Below, in pieces: positions 39,215 through 49,743 of a DNA stretch of 64,000 bases (positions are counted from its first letter, which is position 1; each line of letters opens with the position of its first letter). The translations under genes and the position numbers were made by a program. The DNA comes from Jiella pelagia. Lineage in GTDB: Bacteria; Pseudomonadota; Alphaproteobacteria; Rhizobiales; Rhizobiaceae. A model generated the notes under the pieces. That model had not been told where the DNA came from and did no database searches. It was given only the letters and a program-made list of their open reading frames with translations. The stretch is from positions 1,123,501 through 1,187,500 of the forward strand of contig NZ_CP114029.1 of assembly GCF_026898155.1 (NCBI RefSeq), given 5' to 3'.

Positions 39215-39693
39215 AAACGCTCGGGATACTTGGCAATCAAAATGCCGAGCGACTCAATTGCTGAACTCAGCTCCCAAGCCTGCGGATTCTGATCGAGCGC
39301 ACGAAGCTGTTCATCATTCATTTTGCAGATGACGTCATTCCAATCGCTCTGACCGAGCGGAGTTAATGCACGAGCCACTGCTTTCCGGATAATCTTATTG
39401 GCCGCGTCTTGGCCTGCGCGGCCAACAAGAAAATCGAAAGCCGCCTGATAAGGGTTCGGCGAGCGAAGGAGCGTTGCATCTAACTTCTCAAGTTGTGCTG
39501 GCTTGCTCAGAAACTCAGCTCGGACAAGTTCCACCACCGCGGCAACATTCGCGACGCCACGACGCCCGCCGGACGGTGCCGTCGCGGGTGCGCCTATAAC
39601 GAACACTACCTCTTTATTGGAACCCTCGAGGCCCTCGTGGAGTCGGTAGAGTAGAGCATCCTTGTCGTAGAATGTGATCGCGTCTTCCAGCAT

Positions 39694-40126
39694 AGCCCCC
39701 GCCTCGTTAATTCGACTTAATAAGTCGGAACCCTGATAATATGAACAGGCTAAGATTGCGGCGCCCGCAAAAGAGGTCCGTCACGGGTTTCGGATCATGT
39801 TCGCCTCGTAGGACGCTCAAATAGAAAATGATATTCAATTTTGGTCGCCCACCGAAAGTTGCAATAGCCGTTGATGGCAGGCTCCTAGAGAGATAGAAGA
39901 ACTACCGGTTTCGTGCTCGATGTCGAGCGCCTCGAATGTCCGTAGTGGGTGCAAAGATGTCGGGACCTACCTCTTCCGCAAACACTCCCTCTTCGCGAGG
40001 TTCGAATGAGTCACCTGCTACTTCCGTTCATCATCCTCGGCGCAGGGTCGGGCATTTATGCCTCGCCGCTTCAGGAGCAGCATCGTATCCGGCAAGCGTC
40101 ATCAGAAACACCCCGCCCCGCCTCCT
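39694..40126. other. intergenic, AT-rich right edge of the accessory insert
   Basis: About 430 bp upstream of the SIR2-STAND gene. A GAGGCGGGGG stretch before ATG 39693 can serve as its ribosome site. The AT-rich tract at 39700-39900 probably holds its promoter. No gene is recognised. Confidence 0.4.
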
Positions 40127-40399
40127 TCACCCTTCCATCTGCCGGATCCCCTCCTCGATGAACTGCCGGACCAGCCGGGTGTGGGGAATGCCCCGGCGCC
40201 GGGCGGCGGCCTTCAGGGCGGCGAGCTGGTCGCGCGGGATGCGCACTTCGAGGCGGGCGTCCTTGGGCTGGAACTCGAACTGCGCCGGCTTGAAGCCGGA
40301 AAAGTCGTATTCGCTCAGGTCCGCCGTGTCGGTGAAGCGCTCCGCCGCCTCGTCGGTCTGGTGCACCGGGAACGGCTTACCCTTGTCTCGTTCGCTCAT
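40127..40399 (-). CDS. brnA: BrnA antitoxin
   Basis: 90 residues. The C-terminal half is a ribbon-helix-helix DNA-binding unit (ARLEVRIPRDQLAALKAAARRRGIPHTRLVRQFIEEGIRQ), and the N-terminal half (YDFSGFKPAQFEFQPKD) is the part that binds and blocks BrnT in this family. It overlaps brnT by 23 bp and follows it, the usual brnT-brnA order, and the complex normally represses its own promoter. Confidence 0.9.
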   Translation of the reverse strand: MSERDKGKPFPVHQTDEAAERFTDTADLSEYDFSGFKPAQFEFQPKDARLEVRIPRDQLAALKAAARRRGIPHTRLVRQFIEEGIRQMEG

Positions 40400-40679
40400 A
40401 TTTTTCGATCTCCTTGCGGTGCATGCGCCGGGCGCTCAGCGGCCGGATGAGCGTGTTTCCGTCCTTCTCGCGCAGGGTGAAGACGACGAAGAGGTGCCTA
40501 CCCGCCTGCGTCCTGCCGACGGCGTTGAAGCGACTTTCGACCTCTTCGGGATAGCGATCCTTCAGGACCATCGGCGCGGCCTGGAACAGGCCTTCGATCT
40601 CGGCCTTGCCGACACCATGCTTGCCGCATTTCGGCCAGTTGCCGTGATCCCAGTCGAAGCCCGCGATCGTCCGTGTCAT
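40377..40679 (-). CDS. brnT: BrnT toxin (RelE-fold ribonuclease)
   Basis: 100 residues. Family signatures are FDWDHGNWPKCGKHGVGKAE, SRFNAVGRTQAGRHLFVVFTLRE and IRPLSARRMHRKEIEKYE. BrnT is a RelE-like endoribonuclease that stops translation. The His/Arg/Lys set of the active site (R in RFNAVGRT, RPLSARRMHRKE) is present, so it should be active. It lies at the edge of the accessory insert. Confidence 0.92.
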   Translation of the reverse strand: MTRTIAGFDWDHGNWPKCGKHGVGKAEIEGLFQAAPMVLKDRYPEEVESRFNAVGRTQAGRHLFVVFTLREKDGNTLIRPLSARRMHRKEIEKYERTRQG

Positions 40680-41366
40680 CGGTCAAATGTACGGTGAAAT
40701 GTCCGTGCATGCAATGAGACAGTGGGGAAGGACGAAGCATGCAAGCGCCGGCCCCGCCTGCGTTCCGCCCCGAATCCGAAAAAAGATATCCCCGCCCCGT
40801 CCACCACCCCTACAATCCCCTCACCGCCGTCCCGAGGGACACGAATGATCGCCGGGATCGTTCGGGAAGGCGGGCGGTGTCCGCGGCGTGGCCCCTTCCG
40901 GAGGGGTTCGCGGCTCGGACGGGTCAAAGGCTCCGCCGGCCCCTCGCGTACTATGGCGCGGGTGCGGATCGGTCCGCTTGAGGTCGCCGTGCTGAAAAGG
41001 CGCGGCGGGTGAAGCGCCGGCAGCCGGTGAGCTGCATTCGGTTCGGCCCTGCGGGGAAAGCTGCGGGTGCCGGGCAGGATGTTGCAAGCCAGAAGGGCCC
41101 GCAAAGACACCGTGCGGAACGCCGGAGGCGAGCCGTTAGACTAAAATATCGGAGGGCTTGCCTCCGGCGTTCCGCTGCCCCTCCGTTTGGGGCGGCCAGA
41201 CATCGCTGCGGCGCTTCTCGAAGCGCCCCGGCAAAGGGACTGCAGCCAAACTCGGGGCGCCCCGCGCCGCCGGGCGTTTTCGCACGGCCGGACCCCGTGG
41301 TCATCGCCATCACAGCGGGCGGGAGCCGCCGGCGCGAGCGAGCGAGCGAAAGAGAGCGGCCCCGCC
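40680..41366. other. non-coding GC-rich region between brnT and smpB
   Basis: About 690 bp with no recognisable gene. It contains a long hairpin (41115-41174) and a second, short palindrome (GCGCTTCTCGAAGCGC near 41212). This stretch joins the accessory insert to the smpB-dapA block. Confidence 0.5.
41115..41174. repeat. 20-bp inverted repeat hairpin
   Basis: CGGAACGCCGGAGGCGAGCC at 41115-41134 pairs with GGCTTGCCTCCGGCGTTCCG at 41155-41174, 19 of 20 positions, with a 20-nt AT-rich loop. There is no T-run, so it is not a classical terminator. It could be a REP-type element or the edge of a small non-autonomous element. Confidence 0.75.
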
Positions 41367-41837
41367 TCAGCCTTCCTTCAGGATCCGCGCCTTCTGGCGG
41401 TTCCATTCGCGTTCCTTGATGGTCTGGCGCTTGTCGGGGGCGTTCTTGCCCTTGCCGACGGCGAGTTCCATCTTGGCCATGCCGCGATCGTCGAAATAGA
41501 TCTTCAGCGGCACCAGCGTCATGCCCTCTCGCTGCACGGCGCCGGCGAGCTTGTTCAGCTGGGTCCGGTGGACGAGCAGCTTGCGGCGGCGCTTGGGGTT
41601 GTGGTTGAAGCGGTTGGCCTGCAGATATTCCGGCAGGTTGGAATTGATCAGCCAGAGTTCGCCCTGCTCTTCCGTCGCATAGGCCTCGGCGATCGACGCC
41701 TTGCCCTCGCGCAGCGACTTCACCTCGGTGCCGGTGAGGACCAGCCCCGCTTCCAGCGTCTCGATGATCTCGTAGTTGAACCGCGCCTTGCGGTTTTCGG
41801 CCACGACGTTGGAGTCGGCGGCTTTCTTCTTGGCCAT
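41367..41837 (-). CDS. smpB: SsrA-binding protein
   Basis: Partner of tmRNA in rescue of stalled ribosomes. 156 residues. Typical segments are [58 protein letters not shown] and the basic tail [20 protein letters not shown]. It is downstream of dapA on the same strand (168-bp gap), a standard Rhizobiales arrangement. Confidence 0.97.
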   Translation of the reverse strand: MAKKKAADSNVVAENRKARFNYEIIETLEAGLVLTGTEVKSLREGKASIAEAYATEEQGELWLINSNLPEYLQANRFNHNPKRRRKLLVHRTQLNKLAGAVQREGMTLVPLKIYFDDRGMAKMELAVGKGKNAPDKRQTIKEREWNRQKARILKEG

Positions 41838-42004
41838 GGTTCGTTGCGATGCGCGAGACGCGCACGTCCTTTTTTAGTTGGGGCGGTCACCCGACATCTG
41901 GTCCCTGCCGGTCCCCACCGCCAGAGGGAGCGGCGCCGGGGCCGCCGAGCCGCTTTGCTCGCCGTATGTCTTACCACGGCAGGCGGCGGCGCGCGGCCGG
42001 ATCG

Positions 42005-42889
42005 TCAGTTCGCCAGCCCGGCATGGGCGAGCGCCCGGTCGATCGCCTCGCCGGTGGAGGCCTCGACCGGCACCAGCGGCAGGCGGACGGAATTGGCCAC
42101 CTTGCCGAGCTTTTCCAGCGCGTATTTCACGCCCGTCGGGCTCGGCTCGATGAACAGCGCCTTGTGCAGCGGCATCAGCCGGTCCTGGATCTCGACCGCC
42201 GCCGCATAGTCGCCCCGCGCGCAGGCGGCCTGCATTTCGGCACAGAGCCTTGGCGCGACATTCGCCGTGACCGAGATGCAGCCATGGCCGCCATGGGCGT
42301 TGAAGCCCAGCGCAGTCGAATCCTCGCCGGACAGCTGCACGAAATCCTTGCCGCAGGTCAGCCGCTGTTCGGAGACGCGGTCGACCTTGGCGGTGGCGTC
42401 CTTGACGCCGACGATGTTGGCAAAGTCCGCCGCGAGCCGGCCCATGGTTTCCGGCGTCATGTCGATGATCGAGCGGCCGGGAATGTTGTAGATCAGGATC
42501 GGCAGCGACACCGCCTTCGCCACCGCCGCGTAATGGGCGTAGAGCCCGCGCTGGTTCGGCTTGTTGTAATAGGGCGTCACGACAAGGAGGCCGTTCGCCC
42601 CGGCCTTTTCGGCAAAGACCGCGAGGTCGATCGCCTCGTCGGTGTTGTTGGAGCCGGCCCCGGCGATCACGGGAACGCGACCCGCCGCGACCTTGACGCA
42701 GACGTCGACGACGCGCTTGTGTTCGTCATGGCTGAGCGTCGGGCTCTCGCCGGTGGTGCCGACGGGAACGAGCCCGGTCGAGCCTTCGGCGATCTGCCAT
42801 TCGACGAATTCGGCAAAGACGCCCTCTGCAAAGGTGCCGTCCTCGGCGAAGGGCGTCACCAGCGCCGGAATCGAGCCATTGAACATCAT
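42005..42889 (-). CDS. dapA: 4-hydroxy-tetrahydrodipicolinate synthase
   Basis: Condenses pyruvate with aspartate semialdehyde, the first lysine/diaminopimelate step. 294-residue TIM barrel. [12 protein letters not shown] opens it, [17 protein letters not shown] binds pyruvate, [12 protein letters not shown] holds the Tyr, and [13 protein letters not shown] the Schiff-base Lys. Diaminopimelate is needed for peptidoglycan, which the divergent slt gene product cleaves. Confidence 0.97.
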   Translation of the reverse strand: MMFNGSIPALVTPFAEDGTFAEGVFAEFVEWQIAEGSTGLVPVGTTGESPTLSHDEHKRVVDVCVKVAAGRVPVIAGAGSNNTDEAIDLAVFAEKAGANGLLVVTPYYNKPNQRGLYAHYAAVAKAVSLPILIYNIPGRSIIDMTPETMGRLAADFANIVGVKDATAKVDRVSEQRLTCGKDFVQLSGEDSTALGFNAHGGHGCISVTANVAPRLCAEMQAACARGDYAAAVEIQDRLMPLHKALFIEPSPTGVKYALEKLGKVANSVRLPLVPVEASTGEAIDRALAHAGLAN

Positions 42890-43140
42890 TCACTCCCACT
42901 CCTCCGGGACTCATGCCGCGGAGTTTGTTCTTATCGCCGGAAAAGCTGCAGCCGGGCCGCGCGGGAGGGAACCGGCGGCCTCCCGGGCCAGCGGCGCGAA
43001 CCGTCGCAAGGCTTTCGCTGGTCGGGCGACCATATTGAAGCTCGAAAGGGGAAACAAGCGGCCTCGTCATCGTCGCCGGCCTCGGCGAGAAGGCGGACGG
43101 TAACAGGAGTTTAACGGCGATCGTGGAAGAATTGACAACC

Positions 43141-45392
43141 ATGCCGGAAACGAGACCGCCGGCGCCCCGACCGACGTTTCGACACCCGATGAGGATGTTC
43201 ATGCCGAAGCCCTCGCGCCTCGCCCGATTGCTGCTGGTGACGCTTGCGACGACGCTGGTCGCGCAGCCTTGTCTCGCCCAGTCGGATTTCCTGCCCGATT
43301 TCGGGCCCATGCCGACAGCGCGGCCCGGCGGCGCAGCCGTCGGCGTCGGTCTCGATACCGGGCGCTTCGGCGCCGCGGTTCCCGCTCCCATTCCCTCGGG
43401 CGTTCCCGTTCCCCGCCGCGCGCCGCCGGCACAGGTTCCCGCCGACGCGACCGCCTTCACCGCCTCGATCTCGGCGATGCCGCGCAACATTTCGCCGGTG
43501 GCCGCGGTCAATGGCGATCTGAAGACTGGCCTGCAGGCGCTGTCGGACGGCAATGCGCGCCGCGCCCGGTCGATCCGCGAGGGCATGACGCCGGGCTCGC
43601 TCGACCGGGACATACTCACCTGGGCGATCGCGCTCACCGGCGGCAGCGACGTTCCGGCGATCGACATCGCCAATGCCGCTCGCTCGCTTGCTGGCTGGCC
43701 GGGCATGAAGGCCCTCAGGATCAATTCGGAGAAAGCCATCTGGCGGGAGGATCGTCCCGCCCGCGAGGTGATCGCGGCCTTTGCCAACACGACGCCCGAA
43801 AGCCCGGAGGGCGCAATGGCGCTTGCCAAGGCCTATCTCGGCGTCGGCGAGGCCGGGCGGGCCAAGCAGCTGATCCAGAAGACCTGGCGCAGCGAGGTGA
43901 TGGACCGGTCGACGGAAAACCGGATGCTGTCGACCTTCGGGACGCTGCTCGGCCGTGCCGACCACAAATATCGTATGGACATGCTGCTCTATCGCGAGCG
44001 GGTCAGCGACGCCGCCCGGGTGGCAAAGGCCGCCGGCGCGAGCGAACTCTACGCTGCCCGCGCGGCGGTGATCCGCAACGAGGGCAATGCAGGGCGACTG
44101 CTGGCCGCCGTGCCGCGCTCCCAGCGCTCCGACCTCGGCTATCACCTCGCCCTCGTCGAGTATAACCGCAAGGCCCACAAGGTCGACGAAGCCGCCGAAA
44201 TCCTGGCCAACACCCCGCGGGATCCCGCCGCCCTGATCGATCCCGATGCCTGGTGGAACGAGCGCCGCATCGTCGCCCGCGATCTTCTCGATCTCGGCAA
44301 GGCGAAGATGGCCTACCGTATCGCGGCCGGCCATTCGGCGACCGATTCCACCGAGGCCGTCGAGGCTGAATTCCACGCCGGCTGGATCGCGCTGCGCTTC
44401 CTCGGCGATGCCGCCGCCGCGTCCCAGCATTTCGGCCGCATCGTCCAGATGTCGAACAAGCCGCTGTCGCTGTCGCGCGGCTACTACTGGCTCGGCCGGG
44501 CGGCCGAGGCGTCCCGGTCGAGCAGCGCTGGCGGCTACTATCAGCGGGCCGCCCACTACGGGGCGACCTATTACGGCCAGCTCGCCGCCTCGCGGCTCGG
44601 CCACCGGCCCGGCGAGATCGCGTTCCCCAATCCGAGCAATGCCGAGCGCCAGCGCTTCGCCTCGCGGCCGGCGGTGCGCGCGATCCAGCGGCTCGAGCAG
44701 ATCGGCTCGGACTGGCGGGCGGACATTCTCTATCGCGGCCTCGCCGACGAGGCTCGACAGCCCCGGCGAGCCTCGCGCTCCTTTCCGTCATGGCAGAGCG
44801 GCGCGGCGATCATCATCTCGTTCTGCAGGTCGGCAAGATCGCCTATTGGCGGGGCATCGACGCCCCCGCCCTCGCCTTTCCGATCGGCGTCATTCCCGCA
44901 AGCGCCAACATCTCGGCCTCGGGCAAGGCGCTGGCCTATTCCATCGCGAGGCAGGAAAGCGCCTTCAATCCGAAGGCCCGCTCGCCAGTGGGAGCGCTCG
45001 GGCTGTTGCAGCTGATGCCCGGCACGGCCAAGAGCATGGCCCGCAAGGTCGGCGTCGCCTATTCGCCGCAGCGCCTGACCTCCGATCCCGGCTACAACGC
45101 AACGCTCGGGGCGCAGTATCTCGGCGACCAGATCGACAACTTCAACGGCTCCTACGTCCTCACCTTCGTCGCCTACAATGCCGGCCCGCGCCGGGCGCGC
45201 GAATGGATCGAGCGATTCGGCGATCCGCGCGGCATGTCGCTCGACCAGGTGATCGACTGGGTGGAGCGCATCCCGTTCACCGAGACGCGCAACTACGTGC
45301 AGCGGATCATGGAGAACTACCAGGTCTACAAGCTGCGGCTCGGCGCGCCCTTCTCGATCGAGAGCGATCTCGTCAACGGCCGCCGGGGCTGA
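43141..45392 (+). CDS. slt: soluble lytic murein transglycosylase (two one-base frame breaks)
   Basis: A periplasmic enzyme that cleaves peptidoglycan with formation of 1,6-anhydro ends. A signal segment (RLARLLLVTLATTLVAQPCLAQ) is followed by a long helical superhelix and the SLT domain at the C-terminus: YSIARQESAFNPKARSPVGA with the catalytic Glu, LLQLMPGTAKSMA, AYNAGPRRAREW. GAGGCTC (44749-44755) and GAGCCTC (44768-44774) each add one base; with both repaired the text reads ADELDSPGELALLSVMAERRG and the protein is about 749 residues. The start is uncertain: GTG 43123, ATG 43141 or ATG 43201. Confidence 0.88.
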
Positions 45393-45506
45393 AGCGGACG
45401 GGGCCCTGGCCCCGTCTCGCGCCGCGGCCCCGACGTTCCGACAAGAGAAAGATCGTTCGATAGTCGTTTCGCCCGGCTCGAAACCGCCCGGCTGCGCGAT
45501 AGCTCG

Positions 45507-46485
45507 ATGATGATCGGCAGTGAGAAGCTCTCTCTGCCCAAACATCTCGGAGCGACGACGATGGCACCGAAGGACGACGAACCCTTCTTCTACGATCACG
45601 ACGGGCTGCGGCTGGCCGGCCGGCTGTGGGGTGCGATCGGCCAGGCCGGCGATGCCGGAGGGTCCGCCCCGCTGCCGATCGTCTGCCTGCCAGGCCTCAC
45701 CCGCAATTCCCGCGACTTCGCCGATCTCGCCCGCCGGATCCGCGATGACGAGCCCGACCGCCCGGTCGTCGCCTTCGACTATCGCGGCCGCGGCCTGTCG
45801 GAATACGCCTCTGACCCGGAAGCCTACACGGTGCCGGCGGAAGCCGTCGACACGCTTGCCGGCCTCGATCATCTCGGCATTTCCCGCGCCGTCTTCGTCG
45901 GCACCTCGCGCGGCGCACTGGTCATCCATCTTATCGCGGCGATGCGCCTGCCGGCGATTGCCGGGGCCGTCTTCAACGATGCCGGCCCGCGGCTCGAAAT
46001 CGAAGGCCTGGAGACTCATCCGCGACACGGTCGGCGTCGTGGAGTCCTTTCCCGATTGGCAACGCGCCGTCGATGCCGTGGCGGCATCGCTCGGCCCGAG
46101 CTTTCCGGCGATGGGGCGCGAAGATTTTGAACGCATGGCCCGCGCCGGGTTCATCGAACGAAATGGAACGGTCGTCGGCGACTACGATCCACGTCTGCTG
46201 GAGCTGCTGCGGGCAATGGACCTTGCCGCCGACCTGCCTGAACTCTGGGACCTGTTCGATCTGATGAAGGCAGTGCCGCTTCTCGTCGTTCGGGGCGAGC
46301 ATTCGAGGCTTTTCAGTCGCGAGACCGTCGCCACAATGAAGGCTCGCCACGCGGCCATGGAGGCGGTGGAAGTCGGCGGCCAGGGACATGCGCCGTTTTT
46401 GGAGACAGCAGGATTGCCGGAGAAGATACTGGAATTTGCGCAGCGTTTTGCATCAAGCGTGCGAGCAGAAGCCCCCTCGTCCTGA
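45507..46485 (+). CDS. alpha/beta hydrolase (one-base frame break)
   Basis: Fold landmarks are IVCLPGLTRNSRDFADLA (oxyanion HG-type loop), VAFDYRGRGLSEYA, nucleophile elbow FVGTSRGALV (Gly-x-Ser-x-Gly variant with Thr), LLVVRGEHSRLF (acid) and GQGHAPFLE (His). GAGACTC at 46011-46017 breaks the frame; GAGCTC gives EIEGLELIRDTVGVVE and 325 residues, or 307 from ATG 45561. The natural substrate is unknown. Its stop lies inside a large hairpin shared with pheA. Confidence 0.85.
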
Positions 46486-46539
46486 GGTGCGAAGCTGAGC
46501 CCAGCGACGCTGAGCCTCGAAGGGCGAGGGAGCTTCTGC
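46465..46539. terminator. REP-like hairpin between convergent genes
   Basis: GCAGAAGCCCCCTCG at 46465-46479 pairs with CGAGGGAGCTTCTGC at 46525-46539 with one mismatch, and the interior (CCTGAGGTGCGAAGC ... GCCTCGAAGGGCGAG) matches the dispersed palindromic repeat type common in Rhizobiales genomes. It spans the hydrolase stop codon (46483-46485) and lies just past the pheA stop. It could end transcription from both sides or be a mobile REP element. Confidence 0.6.
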
Positions 46540-46554
46540 CGGCACCGCGTTCCC

Positions 46555-47521
46555 TTACTCCCCCGGCAACAGCAGCGCCTGCCGGTTGTCCGCCGCCCGG
46601 TAGACCCCGAGATTGCGCCATTCCGCCGAGAAGAACCGGAGGCTCTTCCAATGCCCGGCCGAGTGCCGGATCGTGGGGATGGCCTTCGACGTCGGCGTAG
46701 AACAGCGTCGCGGAGAAGCTGCCGCCGAGCTGGTAGCTCTCCAGCTTGGTCATGTTGATGCCGTTGGTGGCAAAGCCGCCGAGCGCCTTGTAGAGCGCCG
46801 CCGGAATGTTCCTCACACGGAAGACGAAGGTGGTCACGACGTTGCGGCTGACCATCTGGCGGCCGTCGTCGCTCTTTTCCGGATCGCGGGCCGCCCACAA
46901 GCTCAGACGCCGCTCGTCCGGATCGACGAAGGGTTGTTGGTCGGGATTGGCGAGGATGACGAAGCGGGTGACGTTGTTGGCCGCGTCCTCGACGTCTTCC
47001 TCGAGGATCGATAGCCCATAGTACTCGGCTGCCAGCCGCGGCGCGAGCGCGCCCCGCGTCCGGTCGCCGGCCTCGGCGACCTCGCGGGCAGCCCCCGCCG
47101 TGTCGCCCGAAACCTGCGGCTTCCAGCCCTGCGCCCGCAGATATTTTCGGCACTGGCCGAGCGCGTGGATATGGCTGGAGACGCTGCGGATTTCCGATCT
47201 CGCAACGCCCGGCAGCGCCATCAGCTGAAAATGGATCGGCATGAAATACTCGCCGACGATTTGCAGGCCGGAATCCGGCATCAGCAGGTGGATGTCGGCG
47301 ACCCGGCCGGCGAGCGTGTTCTCGATCGGGATCATCGCCCGCTCCACCCTGCGCTCGCGGCCCTCGTGCTCGACAACGCCGTTCTTCAGGGCAGCGAAGG
47401 CGTCGTCGAAGGAGGGGCAGGGCAGCGCCTCGTAGGCACCGCCGAACACATCCTTTACCGCCATGTCGGAATTGGCGCCGGGTTCGCCCTGGAAGGCGAT
47501 CATCGGGCGGTCGTCGGCCAT
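46555..47521 (-). CDS. pheA: prephenate dehydratase (one-base frame break)
   Basis: Converts prephenate to phenylpyruvate for phenylalanine. Stand-alone type: substrate domain with IAFQGEPGANSDMA, AMIPIENTLAGRV and NNVTRFVIL, then a regulatory ACT domain (TTFVFRVRNIPAALYKAL, NMTKLESYQLGGSF, FYADVEGHP). GAGGCTC at 46639-46645 breaks the frame near the end; GAGCTC gives ALEELRFFSAEWRNLGVY and 321 residues. It starts 4 bp after kdsB, one operon. Confidence 0.93.
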
Positions 47522-47525
47522 GCCA

Positions 47526-48254
47526 TCATGCTCCGTAGATTTCGCGGGCACGGGCCAGATCGTCCGGCCCGTCGACGCCCAGAGGCACGGTATCGACGAT
47601 CTCGGCGTCGATTCGCATCCCGTTTTCCAGAGCACGCAGCTGTTCCAGCTTCTCGCGACGCTCCAGCACCGAGGGCGACAGCGACACGAACCGCTCGAGG
47701 CTCTCGCGGCGATAGGCGTAGAGCCCGATATGGTGGTAGTGCGGCCCCTCCCCCCACGGCGCCGTCGCCCGGGTGAAATAAAGGGCGTGCAGCCGCTGCG
47801 GCCCGATCGGCGAGCCGACCAGCTTGACGACGTTCGGGTTCGTGCGCTCGTGATCGTCGCGGATCTCGGCGGCGAGCGTCGCGATGTCGCAGGCGGGCTC
47901 CTCGAAGGGGGCGAGCGCGTGTCGGATTGTCTCCGGCTCGATCGTCGGCAGGTCGCCCTGCACATTGATGATCGTCTCGGCCTCGGCTTTCGGATCAACT
48001 TTTTGCAAGGCTTCGTGAATGCGGTCCGAGCCCGACTGGTGCTCGACAGAGGTCATGACCGCCTCGAAACCAGCCGCTTCGACGGCTTGTCGGATCTCCT
48101 CGGAGTCGGTGGCGACGACAATGCGCCCCGCCTCTGCCAAGGCCGCCCGCTCGGCAACACGGACGACCATCGGCTTGCCGGCGATGTCGGCGAGGGCTTT
48201 TTTCGGCAGCCGCGTGGAGCCGAGGCGGGCAGGAATGAGGATGAGTGTCGACAT
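47526..48254 (-). CDS. kdsB: CMP-KDO synthetase
   Basis: 3-deoxy-manno-octulosonate cytidylyltransferase: activates KDO with CTP for lipopolysaccharide. 242 residues. [20 protein letters not shown] binds CTP, and [31 protein letters not shown] (metal Asp) and [12 protein letters not shown] are signatures. It is upstream of pheA and divergent from the cytochrome c gene. Confidence 0.96.
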   Translation of the reverse strand: MSTLILIPARLGSTRLPKKALADIAGKPMVVRVAERAALAEAGRIVVATDSEEIRQAVEAAGFEAVMTSVEHQSGSDRIHEALQKVDPKAEAETIINVQGDLPTIEPETIRHALAPFEEPACDIATLAAEIRDDHERTNPNVVKLVGSPIGPQRLHALYFTRATAPWGEGPHYHHIGLYAYRRESLERFVSLSPSVLERREKLEQLRALENGMRIDAEIVDTVPLGVDGPDDLARAREIYGA

Positions 48255-48446
48255 GACGCGCTGCCCGGAATCCTTATTCGTTCATCGAAGCTTGAGCCGA
48301 GGTTTGGAAAGTGTCAAAAGCCCCGGAGGCGCGCCTTGTACAGGTGTTGCCTTGAATCGGCAAAACTCCTAGGGTCCGCGCGTCTCACTGGGGGTCTGCC
48401 GAGACGTCAGAATTGTGGCATATGATGGGGAGGGTCGGTCCCGCCA

Positions 48447-49707
48447 ATGGATTCGTTTGAGGCCAATAAGATCTTCGGCGCCATCCTTGGCACCGTCTTC
48501 GTTTTGTTCGGCGGCAGCATTCTCGCCGAGGGGCTGTTTCATTCCGAGGCGCCCGAGCAGCCCGGCTATGAGATCGTCGCCGCGGACCCTTCCGAGGCAG
48601 GCGCCGCGGCACCGGCAGCCGCACAAGAAGATCCGCCGATCGCTGCGCTCCTGCAGACCGCCAGCGCCGACGCCGGCGCGGACGTCTTCAAGAAGTGCAC
48701 CGCCTGCCACTCGGGCGAAAAAGGCGGTCCGAACAAGGTCGGTCCGCATCTTTGGGACGTGGTGATGCGGCCCATCGCCTCGGTGTCGGACTTTTCCTAT
48801 TCGGCCGCGATGCGGGAGTTTTCCGAAGGCGGGTCGGTCAACTGGGACTACGACCACCTCAATCACTTCCTGAAGGACCCCAAAGGCTACATGCCCGGCA
48901 CCAAGATGGGCTTTGCCGGCCTGAAGAGCCCTGACGACCGCGCCGCCATCATCGCCTATCTGCATTCGCTTTCCGACAATCCCGCGCCACTGCCGGAGGC
49001 ACCGGCCGAAGGCGAGGCCGCGGCAGAAGGCGGCGAGCAGTCGGCGGAAGTCACCAATCCGGCGACGACCACCAAGATGGGCGAAGGCGGCGAGGAGGCC
49101 CAGGCGCCGGCCGAGACTGGCTCTGCACCCGAATCGCCCCCGGTCGAGAGCGGCGATGCGACGACCGAGGCGAAGATGTCGGCTGAGGGCGTTCAGGGCG
49201 AGCAGCCGCTTCCCCCGGGCGCCGATGCCACCAACCTTCCGGCAGAGCCGGCCGAAGGCGCCGCGACCGAGGCCCAGCCTGCCCCGAGCGACGACCAGGC
49301 CGAAGCCGGCACCGCGGCGCCTGCCGCACCGGCCGAGGGCGAGGCGACCGAGGTCGCCGCCATCACCGGAGATGCGGCAGCCGGCGAGAAGGTCTTCAAC
49401 AAGTGCAGGGCCTGCCATGCGGTGGGCGAAGGCGCCAGGAACAAGATCGGCCCCGAGGCTCAACGGCATCGTCGGAGAGGGGATCGCCGCGGTCGAGGGC
49501 TACAGCTTCTCATCGGCCCTCCAGAGCTACGCTGCGGAGCATCCGACCTGGACGGCCGAAGAGCTCCACGCCTGGCTCGCCGACCCGAGGACCCTGGTTC
49601 CCGGCACGAAGATGTCGTTCCCGGGGCTGAAGAACCCCAAGGACATCGACGACGTCATTGCCTATCTCGCCAGCTTCGACGAGAACGGCGCCCAGACGGG
49701 CCAGTAG
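48447..49707 (+). CDS. membrane-anchored di-heme cytochrome c (one-base frame break)
   Basis: 419 residues after repair. An N-terminal helix ([21 protein letters not shown]) serves as signal or anchor. Two class I cytochrome c domains each carry a heme site: [13 protein letters not shown] with PGTKMGFAG, and [13 protein letters not shown] with PGTKMSFPG as Met ligand. Between them lie about 115 residues rich in Ala, Glu, Pro and Gly, probably a flexible linker. GAGGCTC at 49455-49461 breaks the frame; GAGCTC gives [12 protein letters not shown]. An intact GAGCTC occurs further on at 49561-49566. A strong terminator follows. Confidence 0.9.
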
Positions 49708-49743
49708 ACGCCGGTTCGCTGTCTTTGATCCTGCAATGCCGCA

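Larger units (their letters stand above)
35234..39693 (-). pseudogene. SIR2-STAND-TPR immune-type protein, broken by IS256
   Basis: Removing the IS256 (37816-39214) and one 8-bp duplication joins KYPER to FGNIIVTSNFDP. Adding one G to a six-G run (37108-37113) gives a single 1017-residue protein. The order is: SIR2-like domain at about 25-260 (VVFVIGAPATAP, TSNFDPLAE, IHIHGYW, VVAYGGWPD); P-loop NTPase of the STAND type (GIGGEGKSALA at about 390-400, AVLVFDNVD, SRILLTCRPD); then TPR-like helical repeats to the C-terminus. SIR2-STAND proteins known from antiphage work deplete NAD+ on sensing a phage protein. This copy is AT-richer than its neighbours and is presumably acquired and now inactive. 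Confidence 0.85.

Noticed and set aside
42890-43122. A lysine riboswitch upstream of dapA
   Set aside because: No conserved riboswitch core is visible in the 230-bp gap.
44730-46154. Long antisense open frames over slt and the hydrolase
   Set aside because: GC-rich third-position shadows; the coding strand has clear conserved domains.
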